Shown piece by piece: positions 58,099 through 64,000 of a DNA stretch of 64,000 bases. Location of the stretch: the NCBI RefSeq assembly GCF_014196205.1, contig NZ_JACIDE010000001.1:62001-126000 (forward strand). The letters run 5' to 3'. The notes beneath the pieces are model-generated. The model saw only the letters and a list, made by a program, of their open reading frames with translations, was not told the DNA's origin and ran no database searches. Each line of letters opens with the position of its first letter. Position 1 is the stretch's first letter. The DNA is from Anoxybacteroides voinovskiense. Lineage in GTDB: Bacteria > Bacillota > Bacilli > Bacillales > Anoxybacillaceae. Made by a program: the position numbers and the translations under genes.

Positions 58099-60102
58099 CT
58101 ATGAAAGTCCTAGCCATTTCCCGCCTTCGTAAATGAGGAATGAAATGATATAAGCAATCGCGAGCGCATAGCCAATCGCAAACAACGTCCATTTCGTCGA
58201 ACCTGTTTCTTTCCGAATCGTCGCGACCGTTGCTAAGCACGGCACATAAAGCAATACAAACGCCATGAAGCTAAACGCCGATAGCGGCGTAAAATAGTGC
58301 GCCATCAACCCTTGCAACGTGTCTGTATCTTTCACGTGATAAATAATATTCATCGTCGACACAACGACTTCTTTTGCTAAAAAACCTGTAAGTAGTGCAG
58401 CACCCGCCTGCCATGTCCCAAATCCAAGCGGTGCTAAAATCGGCGCTAATACGCCACCAATTGCCGCTAAAAAGCTGTCATCCATCGAAACATGAAGCCC
58501 TTTTGGCCCTGCGTAAGATAACAACCAAATCGCCACCGACCCGCCAAAAATAAACGTTCCCGCCTTACGAACGAAGCCTTTTCCTTTATCCCACGTACTG
58601 CGCCATAACGTAAGCGCCTGCGGCATGCGGTATGGGGGTAGCTCAATAACAAACATCGAATGTTCATTTTTTAATATCGTCGATGAAAATAGTTTCGCAA
58701 GCAACAACGCGACAACAATTCCTAATACATACAACGAAAAGACGACAGCCGCTTGATGCGCTTTAAAAAACGCCCCAACAAACAATGCATACACCGGCAG
58801 CCGCGCCGAACAAGACATAAGCGGCAGCAACAAAATCGTCAACAAGCGCTCGCGCGGCTGTTCAATCGTTCTTGCCGCCATCACGCCCGGAACGTTGCAG
58901 CCAAAACCAATGATCATCGGAATAAACGATTTCCCGTTCAAACCGATTGCTTCCATTAAACGATCCATGACCATTGCCACCCGTGCCATATAGCCCGAGT
59001 CTTCTAACAAAGAAATGAAAAAGAACAAAATGAAAATTTGCGGTACGAAAACGAGCACACCGCCAACTCCGGAAACGATACCGTTCAATACGAGTTCTTG
59101 CAAAAATCCAGACGCTCCCATTGCCGTTAACAGCCGCGACAATGTATCCGTCAATGGTCCTGAGAAAAATTGGTCAAGCAAATCGGCTAGTGGCGAGCCA
59201 AGCCAATCGAACGTCAACATGAACATCACGTACATAAAAAACAAGAAAATCGGCATTCCTAAATATTTGTTTGTTACAATCGCATCGATTTTCTCCGTCC
59301 ATGTGAGCGACCGCTTTTCTGTCCAGACAACGACGTCTTCCAATACTGCTTCAATAAACGTTTCCCGAAAATGGTGTAGCCGTTCTCGAAGCGAACGGCC
59401 GTGCGGCAGCTGACGGATGCTTTCTTCCGTTTGCTTACGAATGGCTAAAATCGGTTCAAGCGCGATTTTCGCCCGCAAATATTCGTACACTCGCTCGTTT
59501 CCTTCTAAACATTGCAGCGCAAGCCATCGTTTCGATCGTTCGATATCGTCTGGAAGATAGCTGCTTATTGTCGCAATCGCTGTTTCTATCACGTCGTCGT
59601 ATGTTAACGTAAACGGCTTCGTTTGTTCCACCGACCGAAGTTTCTCCGTCAATTCGTCCATCCCTTTGCCGATACGAGCAACGACCGGAACAACTGGCAC
59701 GCCAAATCGATCGGCTAATTTTTTGACATCGATTTTCATTCCGCGCCGCTCAGCGACATCGATCATATTTAACGCAATGACAAGCGGTTTGCCAAATTCG
59801 AGCAGCTGAATCGTCAAATGTAAATTCCGTTTTAGCTGCGACGCATCGACAATGTTTAAAATAGTTGAGAACGACTCTGTCAATAAAAAGTCGGTCGCCA
59901 CTCCTTCATCGCGTGAAAGCGGATGGAGCGAATATACCCCTGGCAAGTCGACGACATACGCATCGCGGCTTCGTAAAATCCCGACTTTTTTTTCGACCGT
60001 CACTCCACTCCAGTTTCCTACATATTCGTAAGAACCCGTTAAGTTATTAAATAATGATGTTTTTCCAGTGTTCGGATTCCCAAATAACGCAATTTGCGAC
60101 AT
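58099..60102 (-). CDS. feoB: ferrous iron transport protein B
   Basis: 667-residue GTPase-coupled Fe(II) importer. The N-terminal G domain (about 1-165) has GNPNTGKTS (8-16), WSGVTVEKK, DLPGVYSL and NMID; a GDI-like helical domain follows. The membrane part (about 275-667) has two Gate motifs with CNVPGVMAART and CSARLPVYALF, whose Cys residues are thought to handle Fe(II). GTG/ATG start 60102, 3 bp after the feoA stop. Operon feoA-feoB-Cys-rich protein. Confidence 0.96.
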   Translation of the reverse strand: MSQIALFGNPNTGKTSLFNNLTGSYEYVGNWSGVTVEKKVGILRSRDAYVVDLPGVYSLHPLSRDEGVATDFLLTESFSTILNIVDASQLKRNLHLTIQLLEFGKPLVIALNMIDVAERRGMKIDVKKLADRFGVPVVPVVARIGKGMDELTEKLRSVEQTKPFTLTYDDVIETAIATISSYLPDDIERSKRWLALQCLEGNERVYEYLRAKIALEPILAIRKQTEESIRQLPHGRSLRERLHHFRETFIEAVLEDVVVWTEKRSLTWTEKIDAIVTNKYLGMPIFLFFMYVMFMLTFDWLGSPLADLLDQFFSGPLTDTLSRLLTAMGASGFLQELVLNGIVSGVGGVLVFVPQIFILFFFISLLEDSGYMARVAMVMDRLMEAIGLNGKSFIPMIIGFGCNVPGVMAARTIEQPRERLLTILLLPLMSCSARLPVYALFVGAFFKAHQAAVVFSLYVLGIVVALLLAKLFSSTILKNEHSMFVIELPPYRMPQALTLWRSTWDKGKGFVRKAGTFIFGGSVAIWLLSYAGPKGLHVSMDDSFLAAIGGVLAPILAPLGFGTWQAGAALLTGFLAKEVVVSTMNIIYHVKDTDTLQGLMAHYFTPLSAFSFMAFVLLYVPCLATVATIRKETGSTKWTLFAIGYALAIAYIISFLIYEGGKWLGLS

Positions 60103-60105
60103 AAA

Positions 60106-60327
60106 TTACTCCACTCCAATGCATGCGGCTTCTTTCCGGCGTAAACAAATGCACTGCCCAGCTACTTCGACCATCACAGGTCCGCCGAACGGCATTGTAC
60201 ATTTGACACAAACTTCTTCTCCTTCATGAACGCCCATATCAATAAGGCGTTGTTTTAATATATCACTCATCATGGAGATGTTCGTAATTGTTGCACGTTT
60301 CCCAGGTTGCAAGTCGGTAAGAACCAT
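60106..60327 (-). CDS. feoA: ferrous iron transport protein A
   Basis: 73-residue SH3-like FeoA protein: MVLTDLQPGKRATITN, LKQRLIDMGVHEGEEV and CICLRRKEA. FeoA supports FeoB activity at the membrane. The ATG at 60327 follows GGAGGG by 8 bp; the longer in-frame start at 60348 lacks a good site. A Fur-like box (60352-60366) lies just upstream of the gene. Confidence 0.93.
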   Translation of the reverse strand: MVLTDLQPGKRATITNISMMSDILKQRLIDMGVHEGEEVCVKCTMPFGGPVMVEVAGQCICLRRKEAACIGVE

Positions 60328-60351
60328 TGGTTCAGCCCTCCTAGACAATAA

Positions 60352-60366
60352 TGATAATTTTTCTCA
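60352..60366 (-). promoter_or_regulatory. Fur-like box of feoAB
   Basis: TGAGAAAAATTATCA on the minus strand fits the 7-1-7 Fur box TGATAAT-N-ATTATCA: right half 7/7, left half 5/7 or so. It lies about 10 nt downstream of the predicted start site, a repressing position. Confidence 0.6.
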
Positions 60367-60381
60367 ACATTTGCTGCTTCT

Positions 60382-60425
60382 ATCATACTATAAAACTAAA
60401 GGGAATAGGAATGATTTTTATCACA
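60382..60425 (-). promoter_or_regulatory. possible Fnr-type promoter of feoAB (weak)
   Basis: Half-sites TGTGA and TCATT (60425-60410) and -10 TATGAT (60387-60382). The box is weaker (8/10) and its centre is 30.5 bp before the -10, one base off the other sites. There is no -35 at 17 bp, so an activator is plausible. Confidence 0.35.
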
Positions 60426-60454
60426 ACTTTGTTACACTTTTTCTACAAAACAGC

Positions 60455-60479
60455 GAAAAAACGCCCTTCGTTAGGGCGC
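60455..60479 (-). terminator. terminator of the endonuclease I gene
   Basis: CGCCCT / AGGGCG stem followed by TTTTTTC on the minus strand, immediately after the stop. Confidence 0.85.
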
Positions 60480-61409
60480 TCACTCTTTTTTCAGCGGAAA
60501 ATTCATTTGTTCGGCTAAGTTCGGGAAATCAATAAACGGATTACGGTTTCCTTGAATCGAGAAAATCGCTTGATTGCGGTGCTTTTCGTAAATCGTTGCT
60601 GGGAATTGTTTGTGCCAGCGCACTAACAGCGGAATGTCGATTTTTCGGCGAAACGCCTTCGCGATTTCGGTCGGGTAACGTAATAAGAAATAGAGCATCG
60701 CCCGCGCAACCGTCCCTTTCCCGTGCTCTGGCTCAAACAAGCCATTATCAGCGACCCCGCAATGGTTTTGAATTTTCTCCGTTGGCGATTCCGGCTCGTA
60801 AAACGGAAAATCGGCGTACGGAAAATTGGAACGTGCGGCATTGCATTCCGGCTGGCAAACAAACAAATGGTGCAAATCCCCTTTCATCGGCTCTCTCGCT
60901 CCAAACCACGATTGCGGAACAACGTGTTCGGTATTAAGCTTCAGCTGTCGCTCAATGCCCCTTAGCTTCTGTTCGATCGTCCAATCTTTTTTGTCAGCAT
61001 ATTTCAACAACCGACGAAATTCCTCGTACCGTTTTCTAATAATCTCGTAATCTTGTACAATAATTGCTTCTGGGTCTTTCTTTTCTCCCGAATAAATGCT
61101 TCGAACCGAACCGTCCGGATGAAGGTCGACCCACGTATACAAATACTCGTCTTTGCTAAAAAAGTAAGGAAGCCGCCGTTTATGCGTTCGTTTCACTAGT
61201 TCATGGTATTTGACAAACATGCTAAGCCCGTCTTGTTCGCGAATGACGTGTCGATAATACCGCTCCATTGCTTTTCGGTCTTTCTTTTCATCATAATACA
61301 CGTTCCGCTTCGCTTGAATTTGTTGCTGGTTTTCTTTTAAAAACAACAATTGTTCGTCGCAGTCTTCGCATTGCCATTGTTCGAGCTCTTGTAATATTTC
61401 GTCCGCCAT
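60480..61409 (-). CDS. endonuclease I (EndA/Bsn) family nuclease without signal peptide
   Basis: 309-residue endonuclease I-family protein. The His-metal finger motif LNTEHVVPQSWFG (His162) and KGDLHHLFVCQPECNAARSN are followed by RNPFIDFPNLAEQM, the C-terminal signature. Related B. subtilis proteins (Bsn/YurI) are secreted ribonucleases, and E. coli EndA is periplasmic; here the N-terminus MADEILQELEQWQCEDCDEQ is acidic and shows no signal peptide. An N-terminal 150-residue extension has Cys14 and Cys17 and charged helices. Intracellular location or non-classical export is inferred. AAGGCGGTGAG precedes the ATG. Confidence 0.8.
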   Translation of the reverse strand: MADEILQELEQWQCEDCDEQLLFLKENQQQIQAKRNVYYDEKKDRKAMERYYRHVIREQDGLSMFVKYHELVKRTHKRRLPYFFSKDEYLYTWVDLHPDGSVRSIYSGEKKDPEAIIVQDYEIIRKRYEEFRRLLKYADKKDWTIEQKLRGIERQLKLNTEHVVPQSWFGAREPMKGDLHHLFVCQPECNAARSNFPYADFPFYEPESPTEKIQNHCGVADNGLFEPEHGKGTVARAMLYFLLRYPTEIAKAFRRKIDIPLLVRWHKQFPATIYEKHRNQAIFSIQGNRNPFIDFPNLAEQMNFPLKKE

Positions 61410-61462
61410 CTATCTCACCGCCTTAAGAAGCTCTCCCCACATTTCAACCGTGAGTACATTTA

Positions 61463-62794
61463 TTATAACAAGCGCAAGAAAAATAGACGAGCGGATGGCC
61501 GTTTTAGAAAAAATTGTTTACTAGCGGAAAAAAGCAACGTCATTAGCGGCAAACTCCATAAAAAAACAGCATACGGAATATAGGAAATAGTAGAAACCCC
61601 TGTAATCGCACTGCACATTACCGCCAATATGCTCCAAGGAATGAGTCCTGGAAAAATCATCGTCGAATCTGCCATCACTCTTGCCAATTCTTCCCGCGAG
61701 TACTGCTTTTGCCAGTGAGAAAAAAACGAGCGGCCAGTTAAAATAATCGGCAACGTCTGATTGCACGCCACCGCCGCGATGGCAAGCGAGGCAACCATCG
61801 TTCGCCACGTATATGACATAAGCGATTTCTTACTCGCTAGCCAGCGGTCTAAAAACGGCTGTACAACCTGCAATTCTTCCAATATCCCGTTATAAACCCC
61901 GGCTAAAGCAATAAATAATAACAAAAACAACACGGAACGAACCCCGCCGCCTAGCTGCTCACTGCCGTTCCATAAATGGGAACTAAGCAAAACCATCGAT
62001 GTTCCGCGCCAATACGCAAGCACAATTGCACAAATGATGCTTGCGAAAAAGGCGTGCTTCATTTTTATACGAAAGCAAACGAGCAAAAGAAGCACAACTG
62101 GCGGAAGTAGCGCAATTGTGTCCACATGCAATGGTGCTAAATGAAGCGTCGCTCGTGTCGATACGTGCAAATCAAGAAAAAAATAAAAACAGGCACTAAA
62201 GCAAACCGCAAGCACTGTCGTTGGTAATAATTTACGTAGCTGATGGTATACAGGTGTTTCGACCGTATGCACAAGCAGCTGATAAGCGCTGGAAAAAACG
62301 GACGTCCGATCGCCGACAAACGCTCCAGAAACTAACGCCCCAGCTACGACAGGAAGCGGCAAATGTAAAGACATCGCAACGCTCATCAACGGGATGCCGA
62401 GCGCGCTTAACGACCCGACCGCGGTGCCTAGCAATAACGACATCACCATCATAAAGAGAAACGATAGGAGGAAAAAATGCTTAGGCGATAAAAAATGCAA
62501 AAATAACGCGACCATTTGGTCCATCGTGCCACTTATCTCCCACATCGGCAGTAGCATGCTCACCAATAACAAAATAATGACAACCTCTTTCGTCTGAAGC
62601 GCTCCCCGTCCCCCCATTCTTAAAAGCGCACGAAAAGATATCCCTTTATGAACGCAGAGCGCAGCTAACGCAAAAAGCCCCGGAAAAAACCCGATAAAGA
62701 GCGGAATGTGAAAAAACACCGCGCTGAAAATGCCGAATAGCGTCACCGCCAATAGAACGAACATTTCTTTGTACGAAAAAAAAACTGCCACCAT
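61463..62794 (-). CDS. NhaC-family Na+/H+ antiporter
   Basis: 443-residue membrane protein with about 12 hydrophobic segments. SGTMDQMVALFLHFLSP, GTAVGSLSALGIPLMS, GALVSGAFVGDRTSVFSSA and CNQTLPIILTGRSF match the Na_H_antiporter (NhaC) family, the second with the Asp thought to bind the ion. Substrate (Na+, or an organic anion as in malate/lactate antiporters) is not settled. The ATG at 62794 has GGAG 9 bp upstream; a TTG at 62812 is in frame upstream. Confidence 0.85.
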   Translation of the reverse strand: MVAVFFSYKEMFVLLAVTLFGIFSAVFFHIPLFIGFFPGLFALAALCVHKGISFRALLRMGGRGALQTKEVVIILLLVSMLLPMWEISGTMDQMVALFLHFLSPKHFFLLSFLFMMVMSLLLGTAVGSLSALGIPLMSVAMSLHLPLPVVAGALVSGAFVGDRTSVFSSAYQLLVHTVETPVYHQLRKLLPTTVLAVCFSACFYFFLDLHVSTRATLHLAPLHVDTIALLPPVVLLLLVCFRIKMKHAFFASIICAIVLAYWRGTSMVLLSSHLWNGSEQLGGGVRSVLFLLLFIALAGVYNGILEELQVVQPFLDRWLASKKSLMSYTWRTMVASLAIAAVACNQTLPIILTGRSFFSHWQKQYSREELARVMADSTMIFPGLIPWSILAVMCSAITGVSTISYIPYAVFLWSLPLMTLLFSASKQFFLKRPSARLFFLRLL

Positions 62795-62856
62795 GTGCTT
62801 CATCTCCAGCAATAAGTTATGTCATTATTATATAAAAAATCGGTAGTTTTCCTAGT

Positions 62857-62893
62857 GAAAAAGCTCCCGCTTATTGAAAAATCGCGGGAGCTT
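62857..62893 (-). terminator. terminator of the LytTR regulator gene
   Basis: AAGCTCCCGC / GCGGGAGCTT stem with a 13-nt loop, then a T run on the minus strand, overlapping the stop. Confidence 0.88.
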
Positions 62894-63621
62894 TAGTCAT
62901 GCAGCTGAAGAATTTTTTGCTGAACATCATGGATTTTTAATTTGGAAATATAAGCAACTTTATCACAACAAGCAAAACGTGCCCAATACGTTTCACCGAC
63001 TGCTTCAATTTTAATGATTTTTTTCAAATTAATAATATACGAGCGATGCGTTTTAAGGAAAAACGGTTCAAGCCGATCCGCTAGTTCACTTAACGGTTCG
63101 TTCGTTTCGTACTTTTCATCCGAAGTATGGATAACGGTTTTCCGGCTTTCTTTTTCGATGAATAATATCTCTTCCATCGGAAGAAATAAAATCGAGTTGA
63201 CTAGTTTTATATCAAGCCGTTTTGCTTTCTTTTGTTCCTTCTGCTCATGCAGCTGAATTAATTTCCTCGCTTTCTCTAAAGCACTAAAAAGGCGAGGCGG
63301 CTCAATCGGTTTGACGATATAATCAGCCGCAGCGACGTTAAACGCTTCGACAGCGAAATCTTCGCATCCTGTCGTAAAAATAACTTGCAACGTCGGAAAA
63401 AGCTCTTTGCATGATTTTACCGCTTTCATCCCATCTAAGTTCGGCATATGAATATCTACTAGCGCAATGTCTGGTTTTTCGTTTGCAATCAGCTGTACCA
63501 ATTCTTCGCCGTTTGCTGCTTCCCCGACGACTTGATAGTGCGGCAACAAACTAACGAAATGGCGCAACAATTTTCTAGAAGAATCATGGTCATCTGCGAT
63601 CACAATTTTTAATTGCTTCAT
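62893..63621 (-). CDS. LytTR-family response regulator
   Basis: 242-residue regulator. The receiver domain (about 1-120) has the acidic pair in IADDHDSS, phosphoacceptor Asp56 (ALVDIHMPN), and Lys in YIVKPIEPP. A linker helix rich in KEQKKAK is followed by a LytTR DNA-binding domain (about 140-242) with FIEKESRKTVIHTSDEKYE and FLKTHRSYIINLKKI. Its partner kinase is not in the window. It starts 20 bp after the FapA-like gene's stop, so both may be one unit. Confidence 0.9.
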   Translation of the reverse strand: MKQLKIVIADDHDSSRKLLRHFVSLLPHYQVVGEAANGEELVQLIANEKPDIALVDIHMPNLDGMKAVKSCKELFPTLQVIFTTGCEDFAVEAFNVAAADYIVKPIEPPRLFSALEKARKLIQLHEQKEQKKAKRLDIKLVNSILFLPMEEILFIEKESRKTVIHTSDEKYETNEPLSELADRLEPFFLKTHRSYIINLKKIIKIEAVGETYWARFACCDKVAYISKLKIHDVQQKILQLHD

Positions 63622-63641
63622 CTATTTATGTTCCCTTCTTT

Positions 63642-64000
63642 TCAAACAAATGTAATTTTCCCCGCTTCGTTTAACACCGCTTTTATCCATCGCTGTTCTT
63701 GCGAAAATCGGTATCTCGCTTTCCCGATTTGAATAACCGTCCCTTCCCAAGCGTGTTTTATCTCAATCGATTGGTCGTGCGGCACTGCAATAAATGTTGC
63801 AACTCCTGCAGATGAACCAGCTTCTTTAATAATTGCGCCACGCCGCGCGAACACTTCGCCACCGCGTATAATACCGTCGATTTTCAATAGCCCTCCAGCA
63901 TGAATTTTCGAGTTGTAGCATCCTTGCCCTGAAATGGTGATATCGCCACTACAGTAAATTGTGCTATTTAACGCGTACGATAGTTCCACATAACAGCTTT
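63642..64000 (-). CDS. FapA/DUF342 family protein, C-terminal part
   Basis: The frame is open through the right edge, so only the last 119 residues are seen. ALNSTIYCSGDITISGQGC, SKIHAGGLLKIDGIIRGGE and HAWEGTVIQIGKARYRFS match the beta-helical C-terminus of FapA (DUF342). The protein is often associated with flagellar or envelope genes in bacilli, but the function is not settled. The first apparent start inside the window is a GTG at 63989, which lacks a good ribosome binding site, so the true start is outside. Confidence 0.8.
   Translation of the reverse strand, partial: SCYVELSYALNSTIYCSGDITISGQGCYNSKIHAGGLLKIDGIIRGGEVFARRGAIIKEAGSSAGVATFIAVPHDQSIEIKHAWEGTVIQIGKARYRFSQEQRWIKAVLNEAGKITFV

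Noticed and set aside
57923-58240. 105-aa minus-strand frame overlapping the feoB end
   Set aside because: The overlapping 48-aa frame has the FeoB-associated Cys-rich pattern and a better place after feoB; the 105-aa frame crosses into feoB and has no motif.

Overview
The window looks like a chromosomal segment from an aerobic or facultative, spore-forming, probably thermophilic Bacillaceae (Anoxybacillus / Geobacillus / Parageobacillus type). The evidence is gene content and order: a brxA-ypgQ-bsaA-metA block syntenic with Bacillus subtilis, sporulation-linked small genes, a KinB-like kinase, a B. megaterium-style anaerobic cobalamin operon, and narGHJI plus nos genes as in denitrifying Geobacillus. 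Ribosome binding sites are strong GGAGG types and most genes end in clear hairpin terminators. The species assignment is inference.

Layout. 1-5.7 kb: thiol and redox housekeeping (methyltransferase fragment, BrxA, YpgQ, BsaA), two DUF4183 genes (one behind a very good sigma-K promoter), metA with the acetyl-CoA-type Glu111, a YjcZ peptide and small proteins. 5.7-21.0 kb: a 16-gene minus-strand cobalamin operon, cbiW-NiCoT-cbiH60-cbiX-cbiJ-cbiC-cbiD-cbiET-cbiL-cbiF-cbiG-cbiA-cbiP-cobT-cobA-btuR, headed by a promoter, a cobalamin riboswitch and a terminator/antiterminator switch that can be read base by base. 21-27.4 kb: rraA, topB, an exported-looking PepF, a YidC lipoprotein, small membrane genes. 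27.5-38.4 kb: an anaerobic block with narGHJI, a hemerythrin protein and a two-gene 2-oxoacid:ferredoxin oxidoreductase. 38.5-48.3 kb: hemD, kinB-like, yjbQ, an MBL hydrolase, the ycgQ/ycgR pair and fruRKA. 48.4-55.1 kb: the nos cluster (nosC-nosZ-membrane protein-nosD-nosY-nosF-lipoprotein). 55.2-64 kb: a GGDEF/HD-GYP protein, DUF5317, feoA-feoB-small Cys-rich protein, an endonuclease I family protein, an NhaC-type antiporter, a LytTR regulator and the end of a FapA-like gene.

How the parts work together. Four transcription units (nar, hemerythrin, por, nos) carry an Fnr-like palindrome whose centre lies exactly 29.5 bp before the first base of a good -10 hexamer. That is class II (-41.5) geometry, so anaerobic nitrate respiration, N2O reduction, an iron-sulfur/NO-type protection protein and ferredoxin-linked 2-oxoacid oxidation look like one Fnr regulon. 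feoAB has a Fur-like box and a weaker Fnr-like site. No nitrite or NO reductase gene is in the window.

Two copies of a roughly 250-bp, hairpin-rich element (27466-27715 and 39447-39692) have matching imperfect inverted ends and each is bounded by a different perfect 9-bp direct repeat, so this is a recently mobile MITE-like element. One copy lies just upstream of the nar promoter; the other separates a small gene from its terminator.
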